A program made the position numbers and the translations under genes. A DNA stretch of 64,000 nt from Sphingobium sp. CR2-8 (lineage in GTDB: Bacteria > Pseudomonadota > Alphaproteobacteria > Sphingomonadales > Sphingomonadaceae), in contig NZ_JAYKZY010000002.1 of NCBI RefSeq assembly GCF_035818615.1, forward strand, positions 870,501 through 934,500. The letters run 5' to 3'. Of the stretch, positions 1 through 7,816 are shown one piece after another; within the stretch, counting starts at the first letter, position 1; the number at the start of each line of letters is the position of its first letter. A model generated the notes under the pieces. The model was given only the letters and a program-made list of their open reading frames with translations. It was not told the origin of the DNA and did no database searches.

Positions 1-324
1 GATGATGTGGTTGGGACCGACGAACAGGGCGGTTTCGCCGTAGCAGATGGTGTCGCCCTCGACATGGGCGGTGCGCGCGACCACGAACAGCTGGTCGCCA
101 TAGATATCGACCTTGGGCAGCTGGTTCGCGTTGAGCGCATCCTCCACCGCCAGCGGATGCAGGCCGTGGGTGCGGGCCAATATCTGCATCTCGTCCTCGG
201 TCGGGTCGGCGACGCCGATCCAGATGAATTCGGACTTGTCCGGCGCGCACTCGACCCGCTCGTCGATCGCAACTTGGCGGACCCGCTGACCATGGCGATA
301 CAGATAGGCGGCAACGACGGTCAT
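1..324 (-). CDS. corA: Magnesium/cobalt transporter CorA, N-terminal part (runs off the window)
   Basis: Read on the minus strand from an ATG at 324, the frame stays open to base 1 and gives about 108 residues resembling the cytoplasmic N-terminal domain of CorA: a start like MTVVAAYLYRHG, then WIGVADPTEDEMQ, HPLAVEDALNANQLPKVD and FVGPNHII. CorA is a pentameric inner-membrane channel for Mg2+ and Co2+. The membrane helices and the GMN selectivity motif would lie outside the window, so the family call rests on the N-terminal domain only. It diverges from the exonuclease-like gene at 536 across a 211-bp gap in which I see no obvious gene. Confidence 0.85.
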   Translation of the reverse strand, partial: MTVVAAYLYRHGQRVRQVAIDERVECAPDKSEFIWIGVADPTEDEMQILARTHGLHPLAVEDALNANQLPKVDIYGDQLFVVARTAHVEGDTICYGETALFVGPNHII

Positions 325-535
325 GCAGATGTTTCCCTTGGGTTTCCGCCGCCTAGCAGAAGATGGCGACGTCGTCTCGCCTTTCGCCGCATCCCGGCTG
401 CATTGCATATGATTTTTGCTGAAGGGGGTGGCGAGTGACTTTCGTCTGACATAGTTCGGGTGGAAAGGGGGCGCATCGATACGCACGGACCATGCCGGGA
501 GGGGGCAGGCCGCGCGACAGTTACGGAGCCGCGTC

Positions 536-1066
536 ATGCCCATCATGACCATTGATTTCGAAGCGTCCTGCCTGCCGCGCCACGGACGATCCTTTCCGAT
601 CGAAGTGGGGATAGCGGAGGGCACCCTGTCACGCAGCTGGCTGATCCGGCCGCATGACAGCTGGGCGGGATGGGACTGGACGGCGGAGGCGGAAGCGCTC
701 CATGGCCTGAGCCGCGAGCGGATCGCGCGCGACGGGCAACCGGCCGCCGACGTGCTGGCCGAACTGGCGGCCGCAACGCAGGGGCGGCACATGGTAGCTG
801 ACAGCCTGATCGACCAATATTGGCTCGATACGCTGGCTATCGCGGCGGGCGCAGCGTCGCCCTTTACGATCCAGCATGTCTCGACCCTGATCGACCGGCA
901 GGGCGCGAACGCGGCGCAGGTCGCTGCCGCGGTCGCTTTTGCCGACGGTCGGGTGGTCGCGCGGCATCGCGCCGCCGGGGACGCGCTGTGGCTGTCGGCG
1001 GTGATCGCGCATCTGGATGGCACGGATTGCGATGCGTCCGATCCAATGTTGCTCGCGGCGCAATGA
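536..1066 (+). CDS. DEDD-family 3'-5' exonuclease-like protein
   Basis: A 176-residue protein. It opens with an exonuclease I motif (IDFEAS, supplying the Asp and Glu of a DEDD metal site). It carries a possible Exo II Asp in the ADSLIDQYWLD stretch and ends with HRAAGDALWL, which fits the HxAxxDA Exo III motif of the DEDDh subgroup. The length equals a bare exonuclease domain. Such stand-alone domains process DNA or RNA 3' ends, but the substrate cannot be inferred here. The start may be the ATG at 536 or the in-frame ATG at 545, closer to the Exo I motif. The gene stands alone, with about 140 bp before the next probable reading frame. Confidence 0.72.
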   Translation: MPIMTIDFEASCLPRHGRSFPIEVGIAEGTLSRSWLIRPHDSWAGWDWTAEAEALHGLSRERIARDGQPAADVLAELAAATQGRHMVADSLIDQYWLDTLAIAAGAASPFTIQHVSTLIDRQGANAAQVAAAVAFADGRVVARHRAAGDALWLSAVIAHLDGTDCDASDPMLLAAQ

Positions 1067-1202
1067 AGGGTTGAGCCTGGCCATGGCAATGATTTGTTAC
1101 ACTGGGTCAATGAGGGAGACATCCGCCAGCCTTACTCTTCCCATTGCTCGTATCTGCAAGGCCCCGATGGCGCAGATCGCCCATGTCGCAGAGGAGACGC
1201 GC

Positions 1203-1307
1203 ATGATCCAGACCCCGGCGTCCGACAGGCTGACCCCGTCCGCCACTATCCGCCCCGCCGCCGTCACGATCCGCCAGGACGCGAAGAGCGTCGTCAAAGG
1301 CGGATGA
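1203..1307 (+). CDS. Possible 34-codon leader ORF coupled to the response regulator
   Basis: This short frame opens with ATG at 1203, preceded six bases upstream by a strong Shine-Dalgarno sequence (GAGGAG at 1191-1196), and stops at TGA 1305-1307. The stop overlaps the ATG of the response regulator at 1304 (ATGA). The peptide starts MIQTPASDRL, is Thr/Ala/Arg-rich and has no membrane segment. I do not recognise it. The strong SD and the ATGA overlap suggest that translation of the small ORF delivers ribosomes to the regulator gene. It could be a functional micro-protein or only a translational leader. Confidence 0.45.
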   Translation: MIQTPASDRLTPSATIRPAAVTIRQDAKSVVKGG

Positions 1308-2014
1308 GTTCGCCCCTGATATTGATTGCCGAGACGCACCAGGATCTGCGGCAGACGGTGCGCGAATATCTGGAGCAGACCGGGTTTCGCGTGCTGCCCG
1401 CAGCATCGGCCAACGATATTTTCAGCGCCTTGTCCACGACGCCCGTCGGCGCGCTCGTGCTGGATGCCGGGCTGCGCGGATCGGATGGCATGGACCTGTG
1501 TCGCGACGTGCGCGAACGCAGCGATGTGCCGATCATTCTGGCCGGATCGAACAGTTCGGAGGTCGACCGGGTGGTCGGGCTGGAACTAGGCGCGGACGAT
1601 TATATGGCCAAGCCCTATTCGAAGCGTGAACTGGCCGCCCGCCTGCGCGCCGTGCTGCGCCGGGGGCGGGGTGAGCGCGCGCTCAGCCTGCGCCGCCAGA
1701 CCATAGCGGTGTTCGATGGTTGGACGGTGGATTTCGCCCGGCGCGAAGTCACCGATCCGGACGGCGGACCGATCGCGCTGACCGCCGCCGAATTTGCGTT
1801 GCTGTCGGTGTTTCTGGACCATGCGCAGGCGGTGATCGCACGGGCGCGGCTGATGGAACTGGCCGGGGTGCGCGATGCGCCGTCATCCGACCGCAGCATC
1901 GACGTGCTGGTCAGCCGGTTGCGCCGAAAACTGGGTGCGGGCGGACGGGCCGCGCCGATTGTTACAGTCCGCGGCGTCGGCTACATGTTCAGCGCGGTGG
2001 TCGACCGGCGCTGA
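1304..2014 (+). CDS. OmpR-family response regulator with degenerate receiver pocket (orphan)
   Basis: A 236-residue protein with an N-terminal receiver domain (about 1-120) and a C-terminal OmpR/PhoB winged helix (about 140-232, ending ...SRLRRKLGAG...VRGVGYMF). The phosphoacceptor Asp is present in LVLDAGL (about residue 54), as is the switch Lys in MAKPYS. However, the acidic cluster reads AETHQD, where its paralogue at 5680 has VEDDPP, and the conserved Ser/Thr position reads AGSNSS against ISAKGS. The metal pocket is therefore incomplete and phosphorylation may be altered or absent. No histidine kinase gene is adjacent. The ATG at 1304 is chosen because AAAGGCGG precedes it and it overlaps the upstream ORF stop. 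The carbonic anhydrase gene follows 178 bp downstream and is a possible target. Confidence 0.85.
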   Translation: MSSPLILIAETHQDLRQTVREYLEQTGFRVLPAASANDIFSALSTTPVGALVLDAGLRGSDGMDLCRDVRERSDVPIILAGSNSSEVDRVVGLELGADDYMAKPYSKRELAARLRAVLRRGRGERALSLRRQTIAVFDGWTVDFARREVTDPDGGPIALTAAEFALLSVFLDHAQAVIARARLMELAGVRDAPSSDRSIDVLVSRLRRKLGAGGRAAPIVTVRGVGYMFSAVVDRR

Positions 2015-2192
2015 CAGCGTGGCTCGACACGCGAAAGCGCGGATTCCCGCAGTTTCCTGCACAATCGCGTCGCGCAATGCTCAGACACATTTTTTAACAA
2101 TCCCGCTGCGTTGCAGCAAGATCAGACCTCTATTCTTCACAATAAGCCGGTCCGCCCCCTGACCAGCCATATTGAGAAGAGGATAGGCTCCC

Positions 2193-2891
2193 ATGAATGA
2201 GCTGCTCGGTCGTGTTTTCAGCTTCGAAACCAAGGTGTTCCCCAAGGAAAGCGCCCTGTACAATCAGTTGGCCAGCCATGGGCAAAGCCCCAAGGCGCTG
2301 ATGATTTCCTGCGCCAACTCGCGCATCGTGCCCGAACAGATCATGCAGGCCGCGCCGGGCGACCTGTTCGTATGCCGCAATGCGGGCAACATCGTGCCGC
2401 CGCACGCCAGCCAGCTGGGCGGCGTGACCGCCACGGTCGAATATGCGGTCATGGTGCTGGGCGTGCGCGACATCATCGTGTGCGGCCATAGCGATTGCGG
2501 CGCGATGAAGGCGCTGGCCACCGACGCCGACCTGACGTCCATGCCCAATGTTGCCGCCTGGTTGCGCAACAGCCATGCCGCGCAGAAGGTGTGCCGCGAA
2601 AATTATCCCACCGACCTGACCGACGCGGAAAAGCTGCGCAACATGGCGCTGGAAAATGTCGTGGTGCAGCTGGCGCATCTGCGCACCCATCCGTCGGTCG
2701 CATCGGGCATCGCCCGCGGCGAGATCGCGCTCCATGGCTGGTATGTCGACATCCATGCCGGGCAGGTGCTCGGCCTCGACGGCGAAACCGGCCGCTTCAC
2801 GCCGCTGCGTGAAGGCGAACATATGCCCGTAGCTCTTTCCCACGGCCGCCGCCTTGCCGGCGAAGCGGCCTATGCCCAAGCGGCGGAGTAA
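2193..2891 (+). CDS. Beta-class carbonic anhydrase (Asn at the usual dyad Asp)
   Basis: A 232-residue protein of the beta-carbonic anhydrase family, which interconverts CO2 and bicarbonate. The zinc ligands are visible: Cys40 in MISCANSR, then His99 and Cys102 in VCGHSDCGAMK. The family normally has C-x-D-x-R, where Asp and Arg form a catalytic dyad; here the triplet at the Asp position is AAC, giving Asn42, with Arg44 retained. Whether the enzyme is fully active is therefore open. The SulP transporter starts four bases after its stop, so the two are almost certainly co-transcribed and act together in inorganic-carbon uptake and hydration. The ATG at 2193 follows an AGGA-containing stretch. 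Confidence 0.9.
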   Translation: MNELLGRVFSFETKVFPKESALYNQLASHGQSPKALMISCANSRIVPEQIMQAAPGDLFVCRNAGNIVPPHASQLGGVTATVEYAVMVLGVRDIIVCGHSDCGAMKALATDADLTSMPNVAAWLRNSHAAQKVCRENYPTDLTDAEKLRNMALENVVVQLAHLRTHPSVASGIARGEIALHGWYVDIHAGQVLGLDGETGRFTPLREGEHMPVALSHGRRLAGEAAYAQAAE

Positions 2892-2894
2892 ATC

Positions 2895-4391
2895 ATGTTG
2901 AAAGCGCTTTCCGGCGGCAATCTGGGCCGCGACTTCACGGCGTCGATCGTCGTATTCCTCGTGGCGATGCCGCTCTGCATGGGTATCGCCATCGCATCCG
3001 GCGTGCCGCCGGAAAAGGGCCTGATCACCGGCATCATCGGCGGCCTGGTCGTCGGTCTGCTGGCCGGTTCGCCGTTGCAGGTCAGCGGCCCGGCCGCCGG
3101 TCTTGCGGTCATCGTCTTTGAAATCGTGCGCGAACAGGGGCTTTCGGCCCTTGGCCCGATCCTCATTCTGGCAGGCGCGATTCAGGTCGCCGCCGGCCTG
3201 TTGCGGGTCGGCGGCTGGTTCCGCGCCATTTCCCCTGCCGTCGTACATGGCATGCTGGCGGGCATCGGCGTGTTGATCGTGGTCGGCCAGTTCCATGTCC
3301 TGTTCGACGACAAGCCCCTGTCCAGTGGTCTGCACAATCTGATCGCCATGCCGGGCCAGATTTTCGGCCTGTCGAACGGCGACACGGTCACGGCCTTCGC
3401 CGTCGGCCTGGTCACGATCTTCGGCATGCTGGGCTGGGAAAAATTCCGTCCCGCATCGATGAAGCAAGTGCCCGGCGCGCTGGTCGGCGTCGTCGCGGCC
3501 ACGCTGGTCGCCTTCATGCTCGGCCTGCCGGTGGCGCGTGTAACCGTGCCCGAATTGATCGTCTCGGCGATCAGCCTGCCCGAACAGGGCCTGCTCGCGC
3601 AGTTCCTCAACCCGACCGTCATCACCACCGCGATCGCCATCGCGTTCATCGCCAGCGCCGAAACCTTGCTGTCGGCGGCCGCCGTCGACCGCATGCATGA
3701 TGGCGTGCGCACCAACTACAACCGGGAACTCAGCGCACAGGGCGTCGGCAATCTGCTGTGCGGCTTTGCCGGCGCGCTGCCGATGACCGGCGTCATCGTG
3801 CGCAGTTCCGCCAACGTACAGGCCGGGGCGAAGACCCGCCTGTCCACCATCCTGCACGGCGCCTGGATATTGGGTTTCGTCGCGCTGCTGCCCTGGTTGC
3901 TGCGCGAAATCCCGATGGCCGCCCTCGCCGGCATCCTGGTCATCACCGGCGTTCGCCTGGTCAGCGTCGCGCATGTGAAGCATCTGTTCCACCTCTATGG
4001 CCCGCTGCCCGCGATCGTGTGGGGGGCGACGCTGATTTGCGTCGTGGCGACCGACCTTCTGACCGGCGTGCTGGTCGGCATCGGCCTGTCAATGCTGGAA
4101 CTGCTGCCCCATGCCACCCGCCTGCGTCTGAAGGTGGATGAAGAAAGCCGGGGCGAAGCGCATGAGGTTGCGCTGCGCGGCACCGCGACCTTCCTCAGCC
4201 TGCCCAAGCTGTCGGCGAAGCTGGAAGCGCTGCCGGCCGCGGGTCTCGTCATCCTGAACGTCGAACGGCTCGGCCATATCGACCATACTTGCGCGGAAAT
4301 GCTGCGCGAATGGGTCGATCGCCGTCGTGGGACCGGCGCGCCCGTCGAACTGTTCGGCGCCACCGGCCGGATGCGTCAACTCGTCGCCTGA
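2895..4391 (+). CDS. SulP-family anion (probable bicarbonate) transporter
   Basis: A 498-residue membrane protein beginning MLKALSGGNLGRDFTASIVV. It has the multi-helix SulP core (about residues 15-400) and a short C-terminal STAS-like domain (about 415-498, with LVILNVERLGHIDHT). SulP proteins carry sulfate, bicarbonate or other anions across the inner membrane. Pairing with a carbonic anhydrase in one operon, with only three bases between stop and start, points to bicarbonate. A strong hairpin terminator follows at 4420. Substrate is inferred from context. Confidence 0.9.
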   Translation: MLKALSGGNLGRDFTASIVVFLVAMPLCMGIAIASGVPPEKGLITGIIGGLVVGLLAGSPLQVSGPAAGLAVIVFEIVREQGLSALGPILILAGAIQVAAGLLRVGGWFRAISPAVVHGMLAGIGVLIVVGQFHVLFDDKPLSSGLHNLIAMPGQIFGLSNGDTVTAFAVGLVTIFGMLGWEKFRPASMKQVPGALVGVVAATLVAFMLGLPVARVTVPELIVSAISLPEQGLLAQFLNPTVITTAIAIAFIASAETLLSAAAVDRMHDGVRTNYNRELSAQGVGNLLCGFAGALPMTGVIVRSSANVQAGAKTRLSTILHGAWILGFVALLPWLLREIPMAALAGILVITGVRLVSVAHVKHLFHLYGPLPAIVWGATLICVVATDLLTGVLVGIGLSMLELLPHATRLRLKVDEESRGEAHEVALRGTATFLSLPKLSAKLEALPAAGLVILNVERLGHIDHTCAEMLREWVDRRRGTGAPVELFGATGRMRQLVA

Positions 4392-4419
4392 CCCTTCCCC
4401 CAGAAGCGGGCGACGTCTG

Positions 4420-4459
4420 GAGCCGCCATGCCAGGTCCGGCATGGCGGCTCTTCTTTTT
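4420..4459 (+). terminator. Rho-independent terminator of the carbonic anhydrase-SulP operon
   Basis: A perfect 13-bp stem (4420-4432 with 4439-4451) closes a 6-nt loop and is followed by a T-rich tract (TTCTTTTT). It lies 28 bases after the SulP stop codon and ends the operon on the plus strand. Confidence 0.85.
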
Positions 4460-4620
4460 GGGGCGGCAGCTCGGGTGTGCTTTTTTGGCGACACCATGGT
4501 CGCAATCCTTCGCAGTTGCGAGAATAGGGTTTACCTGAAAATTCCCAGCGCATAATCCATGCCTATCCGTCGGGATCGAAGGCGATTGAAACAGATCTTT
4601 GGACCACGGATGCAGGACGG

Positions 4621-4646
4621 AACATTCCAACGTAAAGGGGAATGTT
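4621..4646 (+). promoter_or_regulatory. Inverted repeat overlapping the porin Shine-Dalgarno sequence
   Basis: AACATTCC (4621-4628) and GGAATGTT (4639-4646) form a perfect 8-bp inverted repeat with a 10-nt loop. The porin ribosome binding site (AAAGGGG, 4634-4640) lies partly in the loop and partly in the right arm, just before the ATG at 4648. Folding in the mRNA would restrict ribosome access; as DNA it could also be an operator. Function is inferred. Confidence 0.5.
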
Positions 4647-4647
4647 C

Positions 4648-5487
4648 ATGAAGTATCAAATCGCCTGTGCCGCCCTCGCGCTCATGTCCAGCGTGCCGGC
4701 TTTCGCGCAGGAAGCACCCACCAGCCCCGTCACCGTTACCGGCAGCGTCGGTCTCGTGTCCGATTACCGCTTCCGTGGCGTGTCGCAAAGCGACCGCGGC
4801 ATGGCGGTGCAGGGCGGCATCACCGTTACCCATGAAAGCGGCTTCTATGTCGGCACCTGGGGATCGAATCTGGGCGGCTGGGGCCGTTTCGGCGGCGCGA
4901 ACATGGAGCTGGACCTGATCGGGGGCTATTCCGCATCTCTGGGCGAAGGCACCACGGTGGATGTCGGCCTCACCTGGTATATGTATCCGTCGGGCGCGGA
5001 TGAAACCGATTTCGCTGAACCCTATGTCAAGCTGTCGCACCAGTTCGGCCCGGTAAAGGCCCTGGTCGGCGGCGCCTATGCACCCAAGCAGCAGGCGCTG
5101 GGCAACTGGCAGAGCAGCGCCACCAGCGGCATCGACAATCCGGGCGACAAGGAAGATAATTTCTACGGCTGGCTCGACCTGAGCGGCGCGGTGCCCAACA
5201 CGCCCGTCACGCTCAAGACGCATGTGGGCTGGTCGAACGGTAATCCGGGCCTTGGCCCCAATGGCACGTCGGTGGCGCCCACGGGCAAGTATCTCGACTG
5301 GCTGGTCGGCGCCGATGTTGCCATCCCCGGCACGCCGCTGACCGTGGGCGTGGCCTATGTCGACACCGACATCGCCCGCGTGGAGGAAAATTACATCCGT
5401 CCCAACTTCATGGTCAACGACAGCAAGGATTTCGGCAAGTCGATCGCGCGCAGCACGGTCGTCTTCTCGGTCACCGCGGCTTTCTGA
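4648..5487 (+). CDS. TorF-family putative outer-membrane porin
   Basis: About 279 residues. A signal peptide (MKYQIACAALALMSSVPAFA, cleavage after AFA-Q) is followed by the TorF-type start of the mature protein (VTGSVGLVSDYRFRGVSQ). The rest shows alternating beta-strand patterns and ends in Phe (VFSVTAAF), as expected for an outer-membrane barrel. Members are putative porins of unknown solute. I prefer the ATG at 4648 over 4642 because AAAGGGG then sits seven bases upstream. The gene stands alone, between the SulP terminator and a TTCG-capped hairpin at 5496. Confidence 0.85.
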   Translation: MKYQIACAALALMSSVPAFAQEAPTSPVTVTGSVGLVSDYRFRGVSQSDRGMAVQGGITVTHESGFYVGTWGSNLGGWGRFGGANMELDLIGGYSASLGEGTTVDVGLTWYMYPSGADETDFAEPYVKLSHQFGPVKALVGGAYAPKQQALGNWQSSATSGIDNPGDKEDNFYGWLDLSGAVPNTPVTLKTHVGWSNGNPGLGPNGTSVAPTGKYLDWLVGADVAIPGTPLTVGVAYVDTDIARVEENYIRPNFMVNDSKDFGKSIARSTVVFSVTAAF

Positions 5488-5495
5488 TCTGTTGT

Positions 5496-5521
5496 GCCGG
5501 GCCTGGTTCGCCAGGCCCGGC
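5496..5521 (+). terminator. TTCG-capped hairpin after the porin gene
   Basis: A perfect 11-bp GC-rich stem (5496-5506 with 5511-5521) closes a TTCG tetraloop, starting eight bases after the porin stop. There is no clear T-run, so it may stabilise the mRNA 3' end as much as terminate transcription. Confidence 0.6.
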
Positions 5522-5679
5522 GCATCGCCTGCGCCGCTGGCCGGGCCGATAAGTGACCCAGGCCGTGACAAATTGTTGCTGCGCTTGCGTTTCCGCAGCT
5601 TCCCGCTGCCCGCGTGGTTGACCCCCGATCCGCCGCCGCCTAGTTTCCCGGCCATGACATTTTGTGCGCTGACGCCTTC

Positions 5680-6390
5680 ATGACCGCCCCGTCGATCATC
5701 CTCGTCGAAGACGATCCGCCGCTGCGCACGCTCACGGCCCGCGCGCTTCAGGAACATGGCTATCAGGTGCGCCCCGCATCTTCCGGCCCCGAAATGTGGG
5801 TGGCGTTCGACGCAGGCCCGGTCGACCTGGTCGTGCTCGACGTCATGCTGCCGGGCACCAACGGCATCGACCTCTGCCGCCAGATCCGGCGCAAGAGCGA
5901 CGTGCCCATCATCTTCATCAGCGCCAAGGGCAGCGAAACTGACCGTATCGTGGGCCTGGAACTGGGCGCGGACGACTATCTGCCCAAGCCCTTCGGCACC
6001 CGTGAACTCATCGCCCGCATCCGCGCCATCCTGCGCCGCGTCGGCGTGGAGCGCGGCCCGGACGACCATCGTGAGAGCGAAGCGCATTTCGACGGCTGGA
6101 ATGTCAATTTCCCCCGGCGCGAACTGCGCTCTCCCACCGGCGCGATCGTGGAACTGACCGGCGCGGAGTTCGACCTGCTCGGCTCCTTCCTCAGCCACCC
6201 GCAGCGCGTGATCGCGCGCGAGCGGCTGATCGAACTGTCGCGCACGCGCATGGGCGACAGCAGCGATCGCAGCATCGACGTGCTGGTCAGCCGCCTGCGC
6301 CGCAAGCTGTCCACTGCGGACAAGGGCGCGCCCATCACCACCGTGCGCGGCGTCGGCTATATGTTCAATGCAGAGGTCAGCCGCGCTTGA
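5680..6390 (+). CDS. OmpR-family response regulator (partner of the following histidine kinase)
   Basis: A 236-residue regulator. The receiver domain has an intact acidic pocket (ILVEDDPPLR), a phosphoacceptor Asp in VVLDVMLPG (about residue 53) and Lys in LPKPFG. The C-terminal winged helix ends SRLRRKLSTA...VRGVGYMFNAE. The histidine kinase gene overlaps its stop by four bases (TTGA), so they form a two-component system. It closely resembles the orphan regulator at 1304, suggesting an old duplication. The start is the ATG at 5680 before MTAPSIILVEDD; no strong ribosome binding site is visible. The target genes and stimulus are unknown. Confidence 0.9.
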   Translation: MTAPSIILVEDDPPLRTLTARALQEHGYQVRPASSGPEMWVAFDAGPVDLVVLDVMLPGTNGIDLCRQIRRKSDVPIIFISAKGSETDRIVGLELGADDYLPKPFGTRELIARIRAILRRVGVERGPDDHRESEAHFDGWNVNFPRRELRSPTGAIVELTGAEFDLLGSFLSHPQRVIARERLIELSRTRMGDSSDRSIDVLVSRLRRKLSTADKGAPITTVRGVGYMFNAEVSRA

Positions 6391-7727
6391 GACGGCACGT
6401 CAGGGGATCGCTGGGGCTGCTGGGCCGCCTGTTCGCGATCCTGCTGGTCACGGTCGTGCTGGAATTTGCCGTGGGCACGCTCATCTATGAGCGGACCAGC
6501 CAATTGTCGTTGCAGGATGATGAGGCACGGCGGCTGGCCGAACATCTGGTCATCGCCCGCAAGCTGCTGGTCGAACAGCCCAGCGGGGAGCGGCCGGGGC
6601 TTAGCCTGCAACTGACCACCGATCGGTACGACGTCCACTGGTCGCCGGCCGCGCCGCCGCCGCCGCCGCTATCCCCCGAACTGGAGCGGATGCGCGAGCA
6701 GATCGTGACATGGGAGCCCGGCCTTGAAAAATCCGGTCTCTGGCTGCGCCTGACGCCCGGTCGCCATTCCGAAATCAATGGCGGGTTGCGGCTGACCGAT
6801 GGCAGCTGGCTCTATTTCGGCATGCATCATAGCGGCGGGAAATGGGCCTTCACCATCGGCCGCATGGGCCTGGCGCTGATCCCGGTGCTGGCGTTGCTGC
6901 TGGCGGGGCTGCTGCTGATCCGGCGGACGCTGGCGCCGCTGCGCGACCTGACCCATGCCACGCACAAGATCGGGCGCGGATCGGAAGTGATCGTGCCCGA
7001 AGCGGGCACCAACGATGTCCGCAACCTCATCAGCGCCTTCAACGCGATGCAGGCGCGCATCCATCGCCTGATCGACGAACGCACCGAAACGCTGGCGGCG
7101 GTGGGCCATGACCTGCGCACGCCGCTCGCCCGGTTGCAGCTGCGGCTGGAACTGGTGAAGGACCCGGAGGTCCAGCAGGCCATGGGCGGCGACCTGGAGG
7201 AAATGGGCGCGATGCTCGAATCGCTGCTCGCCTTCCTGGGGGAGAAAGATCCCGAGCCGCGCGTCCGCAACGACATCGCCGTCAGCATCGCGACGATCGT
7301 CGACGCGTTTCAGGATCATGACCAGGACGTCACCTATGACGGGCCGGACCATCTGGAAATGGACGTGCGCGGCCTGTCGCTGCGCCGCGCGGTCCGCAAC
7401 CTCATCGAAAATGCGCTCCATTACGGCGATCGCGCCCGCGTGTCTCTGGAGCGTAAAGGCGATGAGGTGCTGATCCGCGTGGATGACGATGGTCCCGGCA
7501 TCCCGCGCGACCAGCTGGACAAGGTACTCCAGCCTTTTTCGCGTCTGGATGACGCGCGCCAGCGCAACACGCGCGGGCTGGGCCTTGGCCTTGCCATCGT
7601 CCACAAGGTCGTGCGAGCCGAAGGAGGGCAGCTGATCCTCGCCAATCGGCCCGAAGGCGGGCTGCGCGCGGAAATCTGCCTGAACCTGCCCAGGTCCGCG
7701 ACGCGCGGCGGAGCGGCGCACCGCTAA
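6387..7727 (+). CDS. Sensor histidine kinase
   Basis: About 446 residues starting at a TTG that overlaps the regulator stop. It has a first membrane segment (about residues 10-30), a periplasmic part with a run of prolines (APPPPPPLSPE), and a second membrane segment (about 155-175). A HAMP-like linker and a HisKA dimerisation helix with the phosphorylatable His in VGHDLRTPLARL (about residue 240) follow. The HATPase domain has the N box (NLIENALHYG), G1 (DDGPGIP) and G2 (GLGLGLAIV). It autophosphorylates and passes phosphate to the regulator at 5680. The signal is unknown. Confidence 0.9.
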   Translation: MRRHVRGSLGLLGRLFAILLVTVVLEFAVGTLIYERTSQLSLQDDEARRLAEHLVIARKLLVEQPSGERPGLSLQLTTDRYDVHWSPAAPPPPPLSPELERMREQIVTWEPGLEKSGLWLRLTPGRHSEINGGLRLTDGSWLYFGMHHSGGKWAFTIGRMGLALIPVLALLLAGLLLIRRTLAPLRDLTHATHKIGRGSEVIVPEAGTNDVRNLISAFNAMQARIHRLIDERTETLAAVGHDLRTPLARLQLRLELVKDPEVQQAMGGDLEEMGAMLESLLAFLGEKDPEPRVRNDIAVSIATIVDAFQDHDQDVTYDGPDHLEMDVRGLSLRRAVRNLIENALHYGDRARVSLERKGDEVLIRVDDDGPGIPRDQLDKVLQPFSRLDDARQRNTRGLGLGLAIVHKVVRAEGGQLILANRPEGGLRAEICLNLPRSATRGGAAHR

Positions 7728-7816
7728 AAGAGAAACTGTCCGTCCCCAAGCAAAACTCGTTTATCCCTGTCTGTGTCATCACGCTATGCCCATGGCGACA
7801 AGCGCATGAGGCGGAT

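Noticed and set aside
2130-3992. A 620-codon antisense frame over carbonic anhydrase and SulP
   Set aside because: Shadow of the two plus-strand genes with the same biased composition.
5654-5682. Nine-codon ORF with ATGA overlap before the second response regulator
   Set aside because: No ribosome binding site upstream, so coupling is not supported.
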